A stretch of DNA of 51,963 bases from Gnetum montanum (lineage: Eukaryota > Streptophyta > Gnetopsida > Gnetales > Gnetaceae): the NCBI GenBank assembly GCA_015680685.1, contig MNCI01002209.1, positions 342,893 to 394,855 on the forward strand, written 5' to 3'. The stretch's first letter is position 1. Each line of letters starts with the position of its first letter. Below are positions 10,308 to 20,353 of the stretch, piece by piece. The position numbers and the translations under genes were made by a program. The notes under the pieces were generated by a model. It was not told the DNA's origin, ran no database searches, and was given only the letters and a program-made list of their open reading frames with translations.

Positions 10308-11241
10308 TGATGAAGTGCTAGACAGTCGTTGCATCTACTAGGCCACGTATATGGGATCCCATATATGTGGCCACATTGACGCGGACCCATATATGCAGCC
10401 TCGTTGATGTGGCCCTGCCGATGCATCCTTCCATGCGTTGACGTGGCCCCGTTTACGAGGCACCTATTTCAGCCTATAAATAAGTGGGCTTCCACCACAC
10501 TTAGGTACCTTTTTGCCAGTTGTAACAAAGCTCTTACAGTTTTTTTCCTTGAGAGTTAGAATATTTTCCAAGTTCCCACAGTAGGTGTAAGAAAGGTGTC
10601 CAACTCTTTAATTGAGCACTGATGTACCTAAGCCCATTGGCATGAACGAAAATAAAGACGAGCTTTTCAAGCATTTCTTGCAACAATTGGACTTAGCCAT
10701 TTCTATGCATTTATAGTTTAATATTTATATGCTTTAATAATTCATTGATTTTATGTTATTATTAGTATAATCACTCTTGCTCTCTTATAGTTTGCTGAAG
10801 CCATAAGTACGACCATCTCGAACGTGAAACCCAACACTTGGCAACCCAGCGACGCTTAACGTCTAGTAGCCCAGTAGTGGTTAGGGGATGCTTAGGATGT
10901 GCACAAAAGGTGGGATCAGATACTTATGCTAGAAAGAGTTAGGACATAGATTAGGATAATTATAGATTACATAATATTGCATTCCTTACTTTCCATTTTG
11001 AGAATTAGATACTAGAAGATAAAGTAAAAAGCCATAAAAATTAGTTGCCTCAATCTCACTTAACCATCACAATCAGAACATATCAAGTGAGGTTGGGAAG
11101 ACAACGACCGTTCTAACAAAGGATTTTGATGGTTAAGGTCTAGCATATGCTAAGTGCTTACGGTCTATGAAATTCGACCGAGTCACATGTCAATGCTTGT
11201 GATTCACATGGTTGGGCATAGGGGTACCTAGTCGCTCATCA
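10308..11241 (+). repeat. 3' LTR of Element 1 (934 bp)
   Basis: It starts TGATGA after the polypurine tract and ends TCATCA. It has a TATA box at 10475-10483 (TATAAATAA) and a poly(A) signal AATAAA at 10651-10656, in the same order as both LTRs of Element 2. The U3 carries a perfect 18-bp palindrome at 10348-10365. The bases after it (ACTAC, 11242-11246) would be one target duplication; the partner lies outside the window. Confidence 0.9.
10348..10365. promoter_or_regulatory. 18-bp palindrome in U3 of Element 1 LTR
   Basis: TATATGGGATCCCATATA is a perfect palindrome about 110 bp upstream of the TATA box. A palindrome also occupies the equivalent place in the internal module at 6728-6751. It is a possible binding site for a dimeric factor. 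Confidence 0.45.
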
Positions 11242-11532
11242 ACTACCGTCATCCTTTTGATCAAATCCTCATACTCCACTATGTTGTTAGTTTATGGAAA
11301 TTCAAAAACAATAGGCAAAGGGTTATATTTCTTGAGACAAGAATGTTATGATAGCAATAGCACTAACCTCATGGACAGTTGAAGCTCCATCAAAGTGCAC
11401 GACCACCTCATAACCCTCAGGCACTTGGCTAACGGTGTTGACATGTTCATCAGGGAACTCAAGATCTATGGTTACATGATCAACAACAAGTGATACAATG
11501 AGTTGTATAGCTATGGCTTTACCTTTCGTTGA
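11242..11532 (-). pseudogene. RNase H fragment of Element 3 (distal part)
   Basis: The minus-strand translation from 11532 leftward reads 'LEFPDEHVN', then 'GYEVVVHFDGAST' (about 11430-11390), which is the first catalytic Asp strand of a Tat-type RNase H. It ends with 'NNIVEYEDLIKRM' next to the Element 1 junction. It continues the piece at 20354-20900 across Element 4. It is broken by a stop and a frameshift. Confidence 0.7.
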
Positions 11533-11838
11533 TGAAACACCACAAAATTTTGGGTCTCAGCATCTCGACTACAAATTTAGCCAAGTGTCAAAATGGTGGA
11601 ACTTTGCCCAAATTTTTCTAAGTGTTGAGTGTAGTCAGCTTTAATGGCCAGTTTTCTACAATTTTTGCTAAGTGTCAAAATGATCACACAAGCTACAGAA
11701 ATTTTTCCAAGTGTTGTGCTATGCTCGGCACTATAGCTACTATGCTCGATACTATAGCTACTACGCTCTGCACTGTAGCTACTACACTTGGCATTATAGC
11801 TGCTACGCTCTACTACACTCGAGAGTGTAGTAAGTGTA

Positions 11839-12240
11839 GCCAACACACAAATGGCCAATTTTGCAGAATTTTTCTAAGTGTTGTGCTATGCTTGACACTG
11901 TAGCAGCTATGCTCAACTATGCTTAAGAGTGTATCAAGCAGAGCCAACACACAAGTGGCCAGTTTTGTAGAATTTTTCTAAGTTTTGTGCTATGCTCAAC
12001 ACTATAGCTGCTATGCTTGAGAGTGTAGCAAGCGTAGCCAACACACAAATGGCCAATTTTGCAAAAAATTTCTAATTGTTGTGCTACACTTGGCACTATA
12101 GCTACTATGCTCTGCTATGCTTTAAACCATAGCAAGCATAGCCAACACACAAGTGGCCAGTTTTGTAGAACTTTTCTAAGTGTTGTACTGCTATGCTTGC
12201 TACTATAGCTACTATGCTCTCCACTATAGCTGCTACGCTC
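11839..12240 (+). repeat. Tandem units of about 104 bp in Element 4 5' LTR
   Basis: Units begin with GCCAACACACAA at 11839, 11943, 12037 and 12141 (spacing 104, 94, 104). Each runs through TGGCCAATTTTG, TTTTTCTAAGTGTTGTGCTATGC and GAGTGTAGCAAGC. The other LTR has only three such starts. Confidence 0.8.
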
Positions 12241-12315
12241 TTCCCACCTACCGTACTGCCATGTGTTGCATGATCCACATTTTGGACTAACCCTAGCCCT
12301 ATAAATACCCCTAGA

Positions 12316-12333
12316 CCCCCAATGTTTTGGGGG
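12316..12333 (+). promoter_or_regulatory. Hairpin just downstream of the LTR TATA box, Element 4
   Basis: CCCCCAA TGTT TTGGGGG gives a 7-bp stem with a 4-nt loop, beginning 9 nt after the TATA box, close to where transcription would start. The 3' LTR copy (about 19596-19613) is weakened by substitutions. Confidence 0.4.
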
Positions 12334-13076
12334 TTGGTAGTTGGCACTTTCATTTGGCACTTGGCACTTTAGCATCTTGGCACTTAACTCCATGGGCAAA
12401 CGAGATCTAGAGCACACCACACCGGTAGAGAGGCATAACTGCATTGCATAGCACACCGCAGCCCTATAGAACACCGCAAGGTACACTGTAGTGGCCAACC
12501 TAGCAGGCATGGTTCATCATGGTGAGCACCAAACTTCACGGCTCGACACAACCAAGACTATAACTATGCTCCCACTATGCTTGTTGTACACTGTGTTCCT
12601 TCTGAGACCCTTTTTGGAGTTAACTACACTTTCATTTAGGGCAGTATTCCATTTCTCTCTCCTGTTTCTAGCATTTTCTTACATTTTTCTTACATATTTT
12701 TCCATTTTTTCACACATCATCATGTTGTACTACACTCAAGAGATAGTCTTTGCAAGTTAACACTCTCATTTTGATTGAAACCCCTAGCTATGCTCACCCC
12801 CATTCCATGGCTACGCACTACACTTAGCACCGCAAATCACAGCTTTGAAACTTAGCATCATTTCACATTGTTTGCATTTGCATTTTAGCTAACCACATCA
12901 TCCTCAGTTACATCCAATACCTCAATTGTAATCAATAAAGTCCATGTTCGATCAACAAGATCATCCAAGGCACTCTACCTCCATTTTCTAGCAAAGGTTC
13001 TCACGCAAAGGCAAGGTTAGGTTGTGCACCCACAAACCCCTTGGTGTTCCAACCATTGACATTTTCAATCGTTATA

Positions 13077-13585
13077 GTTTTTTGGCACTAGAAGGAAGGC
13101 CTTGCCATTTTCTTTTGCATTTTCTAATTATTTTCCCATGTGCTCTCTCCACCACCAGTTGGTGCAGATTAAACCCCATCATTGGTTCCCCTGGAACCTT
13201 AGTAGATAAAAGCCAAAGTGTATCTTTGGCACTTAACCAAAATTATAGGCACTCAGGATAGCTTAGCCGGCTCCAGCATAGTGAGCATAGCACCAAAGTT
13301 AGCCATTTTCAACAGCTTTCATAGTTAGCATTTTTTTTCTACATTTCCATACTTAGCATTTTTTCTGCATTTTCATAGTTAGCCAAATTTTCTACAGTTT
13401 TACACTTAGTCAATTTTTTGCAGTTTCCATACTAAGCCATTTTTCTACATTTTTCCACTTAGCTATTTTTCTACATTTTTATACTTAGCCATTTTTCTAC
13501 TATTAGTAGACTTAGTCATTTTTCTATTATTTTCAAAGTTAACCATTTTTTGCAAACAACAACTCTCACAACCTAATCTGTGAAC
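13077..13585 (+). other. Leader of Element 4 with primer-binding site
   Basis: TGGCACTAGAAGGAAGG at 13083-13099 follows the LTR end by 6 nt and starts with TGG, as expected for a tRNA 3' CCA complement. The same type, further decayed, occurs in Element 3 at 49195-49173. I do not assign the tRNA. The rest (to 13585) is a T-rich untranslated leader with repeated 'TTAGCCATTTTTCTAC' stretches at 13320-13560. Confidence 0.6.
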
Positions 13586-16500
13586 ATGAATCTAGACCAA
13601 CCTTCCACGTCGGTGTCTAACACATTTGACACCATAATCCACCCAAATCATGTCATACTAAGCCACAAACAATACAATTTTTTTTTGTGCCAAAATCCAA
13701 GCAAGATTACTAGTGGATTGCCTTGACTTTGAGGCAAAATAGGATTACGAATGAGTCCATTGGGATGAATGGGAGTATAACCCCTCCTTGTTCAACATAA
13801 TCCCACTCACAAAGTGCTACCACTAGTTGTTGTCCCAACTCATCCGTGCAAACAAGCATGATGCAAGGACAACCTATGAGGACGCCTCACAAGAGGAAGA
13901 AGATGAGTTTGAGGCCTACTCCAAATTCAAGAGCCTCCTCTACGTTGTCTTCCAAAAACCACTCCCTAGTATAGCCCCTCGGTTTGATTCACTTGTCCTC
14001 TCCAAGATGATGACCATGCTAATTTATCCTTCCTTGCAAGTAACCATTGCATTTTCCCAATCCTATGCTCACACAGGGGCCACCTTCTAGCCCCAAAATA
14101 TTTAGGCATCCTATGTCCCACTTGTCTCATCGGTGCCCATGGCATCTGTTCAACCCACTCTTGTGTGGTCCACCTCAGTCACCATGCCCATCCCTTAGCC
14201 AAAACATCAACTAAACCCATTTCCTACAACATTAAACTAGAAACAACCATCTACTACAACATTAAACTAGAAAAAATTATTCACTACGACATTAAACTAG
14301 CAACAACGATCTGCTACAATGTTAAACTGGCAACGATCATCCACTACAATGTTAAACTGGAAAATTTCAGAACAAAAATCCAATGCTATCCTATGCAACC
14401 AACACAAGCCTAGCTAATGCAACTAGCTGGCACATCCCCAAGCTTAGATCAGGCATTCTAGATAATCCATATTTTTATGGAGGAAATCAACTGACTCAAA
14501 GCTACCTCCTCTGAAATAGTCAAGGTAGTGGACTTCTACTGAGATGACCCCATAAGTCTTGCAGTCCCATCCCTGACTCTCCCATCTAGGCTCCAACTGC
14601 CTCAACTCACCAAGTACAATGGTAAAGGAAATCCCAATGCACACTTGATCACATTTTACTTTGAGTGACTACTCCTTCAAGCTCGTCCACACACCATCAT
14701 GCGTGTGTTCCCCATGTCACTTACTAGCAAGGCCTTAGCTGGTATCGCACACTACCCAAGGCCTCAATCTCTTATTTAGAGGACCTCATAAGCAAGTTTG
14801 TGACACGCTTTAGGTACAACTTGAAGCCTGAAGCAATCCTCAACCAACTCATGTAAGTCAAGAAAGGTCCCCTAGAGCCCATGCAAAAATTCTTCCAATA
14901 TTGGAGTGCCGCATTCAGCGAAATGCAAGAACCCCTAGCAAAGACACACCTACTGGCCATCTTCAAGGGTGTAGTGAACAAATTTATCAAGTTCAAACTA
15001 TATTACTTGGCACCAAAGTCTCTCAGCCAAGCCTTTGCCTAAATGAAGGACATAAAGGAAGTAGTGCAACCCAGTGATGACTCAGCCTATGTGGCCTATA
15101 GAAACCAACATGTGCACAAGAAAAATGCAATAATGAAAATAGTGGCCAAAAGCACAAAAGAAGCCAACTAAGGCCTGATACCTAAGTAGCCCAAGGCCCC
15201 AACTTATAAAGTTGCCAAATCTAGCACCAACTTACCTACATAAGCAAGGGCCACCCCAAGTCTAAACTTTCAGCACAAGTATCACTCAAAGTATACATCA
15301 CTACTGATGAAACCCTCTAAACTACTGGAGCAACTCTTGAAAGTTGAGTGAATCCAACACAAACACGTATCAAAGATTTCCCATCAAAAACATGATAGGT
15401 ATTGCAAACTACTAAGGAACCCCACCTCAACAATACCAAATAAGCCCTCGGTCCCACAAAACTTCAAGTTGAACCAATACTATCATTACCACTAGATGTT
15501 TAGTCACAGTACAAATAACTGTCATGCTTTGCAAGACAACTTGCAAAGAATGATAGAATGGGGCCAACTAGTGCTTGACACAGTGAGCCAATCAAATGAA
15601 AATGATGTTCCCTATGTCATAAACTCCATTAGCATAGGTGACAAATCTAGACTTTCACAACAACCTTTTGTGATTTGTGTGCCTCCATGCAAGGCAAGAA
15701 TCCCCTTAACCTCCACAACCAAGAGGCCCCCCTTTGTTATCAAAGTGTCACCTCAAGTACCCACAACACCTATTGTGGTCAAAGTCCCACAATAATCATA
15801 TGCTAAGACATTAACATCTCTATCCCTCCTCCTTCAAGGGCCAATCCCACTAACAACCTAGGTAGGCCTACCAAATGGTAATGCAATAGGATGAACGAGC
15901 ACCTTGCAACCCCCATGGCCAAAGTAGAGGCCATAACCAGTAAGCGATAATCGAACACTAGGGTCCCTACCCCCAAGCAAGCTAAGTATCCTAAGCCCAA
16001 GTCCCCTCTACGAGAGATCTGTCTCTTAAGTTGCATGGAGGAAATCAAGGCCAACATAATAGCTAACAACAAGGACTTCATAGTTGCACTAACCCAAGTG
16101 AAACAAATCCTTAAGTAAAAGAACATAACATTGAGCTTGTACAACTTGGTCATGACCTTATCTGCTCATCACCAAGCATTAGCCTAGGTCTTGGCCTTTA
16201 TTCTTATTATAGAGGACATCCCTACAAATGACAACACCATCCATGCAATGATGTTACCTCATGCACCATAGGAATCAAGTTCAACATCCCTAGCATTTCA
16301 CAACGATGCAATCAAGGTTAACCCTGAATGAGGGGAGGTCACTAAAACTCCACTATCCATTAGCATACATGTTGAATAGTGCACAATTTGCAAAGTGCCT
16401 GTCGATGATGGTACAACAACAAACATAGTCTTGTACTCCATCATCGACAAGCTAGGCCTAGCAGACAAAATTAGACTAACCAAAGTCACTTTGTCTAAAA

Positions 16501-16960
16501 TCCTTCAATAGATCATGTGTCACCGTCAGAGGTATAATCAACTTAGCCTTCATGGTAAGAGAGAAATTCCCCACCAGCACATATTTCACTATCATAGAGG
16601 AGATGTCAAGCTTCAACCTAATCCTATACAAGCCTTAGCTAGCTTAACTATAGGCTATCTCCTCTCCCGTCCACCAAGAAGTACACCTTCCATACGAAGG
16701 TGGTTAAGTTATCATCCATGGTGATAATGCCTTCCCTCTATCTATCCACAACATATTCATGGAGCAAGTGTCAGAGGTGGATTTTCTTGGTGATGCATTT
16801 GAGGCAACCAACACAATGCATAAGGCTAACATACCTGAATGAGCAGTTGAAGCCAACAGCCTCCCAAAGGATCCTAGGCCCTACACATCCCCTAATCTAA
16901 ACTATATTAAGAAACATCTACCTAATCAAGGAACTTCCTTAGCTAAAAATGTGCTAAGTG
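13586..16960 (+). pseudogene. gag-protease of Element 4
   Basis: The ATG at 13586 begins 'MNLDQPSTS'. Downstream pieces in shifting frames include an acidic stretch 'DASQEEEDEFEAYSKFK' (about 13885-13935), five 30-bp units (14224-14363), and the retrotransposon Gag core 'LPQLTKYNGKGNPNAHLITF' (about 14598-14660), followed by 'FPMSLTSKALAG'. The protease remnant 'VPVDDGTTTNIVLYS' then 'IDKLGLADKI' lies at about 16395-16470, followed by 'SYHHGDNAFPLSIHNIF' (about 16709-16755). The active-site context (VDDG for the usual VDGG) fits Tat-type protease. The region contains more than 30 stops, many of them TAG for CAG. Nothing resembling RT follows. Confidence 0.7.
14224..14363 (+). repeat. Five 30-bp tandem units inside gag of Element 4
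   Basis: Units start CTACAAC/T at 14224, 14254, 14284, 14314 and 14344, exactly 30 bp apart, each containing ATTAAACTAG or GTTAAACTGG. The period keeps the frame, giving a 10-residue protein repeat. CTAG versus CTGG between units can be read as G-to-A transitions. Confidence 0.85.
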
Positions 16961-17179
16961 CCTACCTACCCCTTGCCTCCTTTTGCCATGCATTTTTGAC
17001 TTTTGTTTGCATCACACTAGCCTACACATTTACATTTTGCCCACTCACTTAAATCACACATTTCATTTTGCTCACATGTTTTTTTTTGGCTTTTTTTACA
17101 CATTCATCAACTTAGCTTACACATTGCATTTGAAAAACATCAAAAATACATAAAAATCATAAAACTAAAACTACAAAAA

Positions 17180-17425
17180 ACATGTGGCCTGAAAAGACCT
17201 TAAACTAGCCCACGGCTCAGAATGACTTTAAACTAGCAACCTATGACCTACCATGGCCTTAAACTAGCAACATATGACTTGAAATGGCCTTAAACCATCA
17301 ACCCCTTTGTGATGGCCTAAAATGTCCTTAAACTAGTGATGGTCCAAAATGGCCCAAAACTAGCAACATTCGATAGTTTGAAATGACCTTAAACTATCGT
17401 TATGGCCCAAAATGGCCTAAACTAT
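17180..17425 (+). repeat. Degenerate 'CCTTAAACTAGCAAC' repeats
   Basis: About eight copies of a TTAAACTAGCAAC core, each followed by a variable spacer with ATGGCC, at about 30-40-bp intervals. The core TTAAACTAG is also that of the 30-bp units in gag of the same element. Confidence 0.7.
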
Positions 17426-17579
17426 CACTCTTCAACTTACTTTCCTTTCATTTGTGCATTTCAACTCTATTTACAACAGGTGCTACTTGATGTTGTTTTT
17501 CTAGTTGATTTTTGCAAGATCTTATAGGCACACAACATGACTACGTATGCAGCATCACACCTCACACAAGCAAGATAAG

Positions 17580-17850
17580 CACTCATCTACCATGATATAG
17601 AAAACTAGCATAGATAGTTTGCTATGACTATAAACTAATACAATATTTTTCTATGACTATAAACTGGTGTAGCATTCCACTATGACTATAAACTGGCATA
17701 GCATTCCACTATGACTATAAATTGGCATAGGTTCTTCTTGGGTCATGATGTTAAACTAGCATAATAGCTCATTGACTGTGATCTTAAACTTGCACACAGC
17801 AATCTACTAGGACTATAAACTAGCACTCCACAGTTTGCTAGGACCTTAAA
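17580..17850 (+). repeat. Degenerate repeats of 'ATGACTATAAACTGGCATAGC'-type units
   Basis: Units of about 32 bp with core GACTATAAACTGGCATAG and spacer CATTCCACTAT, clearest at about 17625-17735, decaying to either side. Confidence 0.75.
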
Positions 17851-18953
17851 TTAGGTTTAGGCACTCACAACATCATCACCTTAGCACTTTCACTAGCTTC
17901 TAAGCACTTGCAGCTGGCACAGCATTTGACACATTCACAACACCTTCACATCCAACACTTGTATCATCTTCACATCTGGCATTTGCACTTGCATTTCATG
18001 TTTTGTGGTTTTCTTATCTTCTCAATGTTGTGTTTGTAGGATGAAGCCTTGAAGGAAATCTTGCAGAGATGCATCTCATTAGAGTATCAAGTTGCCACAT
18101 CGTTCGAATGTGCATGATTGGACTAGTTAAGCCACACAAGAGTGCACATCCCCCTTATCTTGTTACAGCCTATGCACATCCACTCCTTTATCCCAATAGC
18201 CTCTCATCCCCCACATACTCACAATTTGACATCCCTGTGATGCATACACATTGTGATAGATATGGCATTCTCCTCATGTCAACTGTAGAACCCATGGTAG
18301 ATGTAATGCAACTCATTCCATGGGGAGCCTCTGTTGGCTAGTCAAGGCCCAAGCAGGTGTAACGCAACTCATCCTAGGGAGGAAACACCTATTCTACTTA
18401 GGTGATGTAGTTGCATCAAAGTAAAGCCCATCTACTCAATGGCCCACACCTTGTACCTAACATTCAACAATAAGTCAAACCCAACAGGAGTTTGCCTCAT
18501 AGCAAAGCAAAGAAGAAAAAGCAAAAAATGAAAAAACAAAAAAAAAGACGAATAGGAAAAAGCACATCCCTAAGTATATTGACAATGTTGTAACTTCACA
18601 ACCAAACCATCCTTGGATTGACTTTGACTTTCTCATGAGCACTCCAACAAGAGGTCAACGTTTTAGGGGCAAGCCACTTCATGCCATGGTCATCGTCAAC
18701 CATGTTGACTTCACATCTTACATCATGATACACTATTTGCATTTCATTTCCACTATTTGCATTTCATCTCCCTAGCATTGCATACACCCTTTTCCCTCAG
18801 CATACCCTTATCCACAACACTCTTAAACTTGGTGGAACAACACTCAATCTAGTACCGAAAAGTGATGTTGGTGCCATGTCTACTATGGTGTTTTCAATTC
18901 TTTGTTGATGTTTCTTGAGCCACTCCTCCAGATGTCAACAAAGAGGGACCATT

Positions 18954-20353
18954 TGGACACCACAAAATTTTAGGTGTCAAAATCTCAGCTGCAAATTTGG
19001 CTATGTCAAAATGGTGGCACTTTGTCCAAATTTTTCTAAGTTTTGAGCATAGTCATCTTCAACGGCCAATTTTCTGCAATTTTGGCTAAGTGTCAGAATG
19101 ATGACATAAGCTATAGAAATTTTTCTAAGTATTGTGCTATGCTTGGCACTATAGCTACTACACTTAGCATTGTAGATGCTACACTCAACACTATAACTAC
19201 TATGGTCAATAGTGTTACAAGCATAACCAACACACAAATGGCCAATTTTGCAAAAAATTTCTAAGTTTTGTGCTACACTTGGTATTGTAGCTACCATGCT
19301 TGGCACTATAGCTACTATGCTCAAGAGTGTAGCAAGCATAGCCAACACACAAATGTCTAATTTTGTAGAATTTTTCTAAGTGTTGTGCTACTCTTAGCAC
19401 TGTAGCTTCTACACTCTACTACACTCTAGAGTGTAGCAAGCATAGCCAACACACAAATGGTTAGTTTTTCAAAAAATTTCTAAGTGTTATGCTATGCTTG
19501 GCACTATAGCTACTACACTTTTCCCACCTACCGCATCACCATGTGTCACACGATCCGCATTTTGGACTAACCCTAGCCCTATAAATATCCCTGGACCCCC
19601 AACATTTTAGGGGTTGGCAATTGGCACTTTCATTTGGCACTTGTCATTTTGACATCTTGGCACTTAGCTCCATGGGTGAACAAGGCCTAGAGCACACCAC
19701 ACTAGTAGAGAGGCATAGCTACATCACATGATACATCACAGCCCCGTTGCAACCCTATAGAACACTGCAAGGTATACTATAGCAACCAACCTGGCAAGCA
19801 TGGTTCATCACAACGAGTACCAAACTTCATAGCCCAACACCACCAAGACTATAACTATGCTTCCACTTTGCTTATTGTACACTATGTACCTTCTAATACC
19901 CTTTTAAACTTAACTACCCTTCCATTTGGAGCAGTGTTCCATTTCTCTCTTCCATTTCTAGCATTTTCTTACATCTTTTTAGACATTTTCATGCATCATC
20001 ACATTGTACTATGCTTAAGTGGTAGTCTCCATAGGCTGGCACTCTCATTTCAATTGAAACCATTGGCTACGCTCATCCCCATTCCATGGCTACACTCTAC
20101 ACTTAGCACTATGAAACACCACTTTGACACTTAGCACCATTTCACATTATTTGCATTTGCATTTCGGCTAACCACGCCACCCTTGATTACATCCAATACC
20201 CTAGTTGTAGTTGGCAAAGTCTCTATTTGATTGACAAGATTGTTAAGGGCACTCCACCTCCATTTTTTAGCAAGGCCTTGCGCAGAGGCAAGGTTAGGTT
20301 GTACACTCACAAACCCCTTTGTGTTTTAGCTGTCAACATTTTCAATCGTTACA
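18954..20353 (+). repeat. 3' LTR of Element 4 (1400 bp)
   Basis: Starts TGGACACCACAAAATTTT after a polypurine tract and ends CGTTACA before ATTGA. TATA box at 19580-19587. It has three GCCAACACACAA-type units (19226, 19341, 19445) against four in the 5' LTR, which explains most of the 144-bp length difference. Confidence 0.85.

Larger units (their letters stand above)
278..11241 (+). mobile_element. Element 1: Athila-like Ty3/gypsy retrotransposon, 5' end missing
   Basis: The order read on the plus strand is a gag remnant, aspartic protease, reverse transcriptase, RNase H, integrase, a spacer of about 2 kb, an extra ORF, a polypurine tract and a 3' LTR. It is colinear with Element 2 from about 38,300 onward. 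Features that fit the Athila branch are a protease of the DLG type, RT motifs of the 'LDGYSGYN' and 'FMDDF' kind (the latter seen in Element 2), no chromodomain after integrase, and a long 3' region with an additional ORF. The 5' LTR and about 2.3 kb of leader and gag, judged from Element 2, are not in the window. The 3' end abuts the RNase H region of Element 3, so Element 1 inserted into Element 3. Coding regions are full of stops and frameshifts; the copy is dead. Confidence 0.85.
11533..13076 (+). repeat. 5' LTR of Element 4 (1544 bp)
   Basis: Direct-repeat partner of 18954-20353. The TATA box TATAAATA is at 12300-12307. A hairpin CCCCCAA/TTGGGGG (12316-12333) lies just downstream. The U3 contains a tandem array (about 11839-12240). 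It ends GTTATA at 13076, directly before the primer site. Confidence 0.85.
16961..18953 (+). other. Non-coding 3' region and polypurine tract of Element 4
   Basis: No RT, RNase H or integrase motif is visible on either strand. The region is made of degenerate short repeats (separate entries), a T/A-rich stretch at 17060-17170, and a tail ending in AACAAAGAGGGACC (about 18938-18950), a polypurine tract next to the LTR start at 18954. Confidence 0.65.
11533..20353 (+). mobile_element. Element 4: Tat-like gag-protease element without pol
   Basis: It is bounded by direct LTRs of 1544 and 1400 bp starting TG..ACACCACAAAATTTT and ending CGTTATA/CGTTACA. The flanks are GTTGA (11528-11532) and ATTGA (20354-20358), a 4/5 target duplication differing by a transition. 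Inside are a primer-site candidate at 13083-13099, gag and protease (13586 to about 16960), then about 2 kb of non-coding repeats, and a polypurine tract before 18954. I find no RT, RNase H or integrase on either strand, so it needs enzymes from another element (a non-autonomous gag-bearing type). It sits in the RNase H of Element 3. LTR divergence is roughly 15 percent by eye over the first 200 bp, so it is old. Confidence 0.8.

Noticed and set aside
11577-11858. Minus-strand frame with repeated SSYSAE-like peptides, and similar frames at 12115-12510 and 19001-19400
   Set aside because: They are translations of the tandem units in the Element 4 LTRs; no gene start, and they fall across U3.
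14224-14363. Regular repeats resembling a CRISPR array
   Set aside because: Units are contiguous with no unique spacers, lie within a decayed gag, and the genome is eukaryotic.
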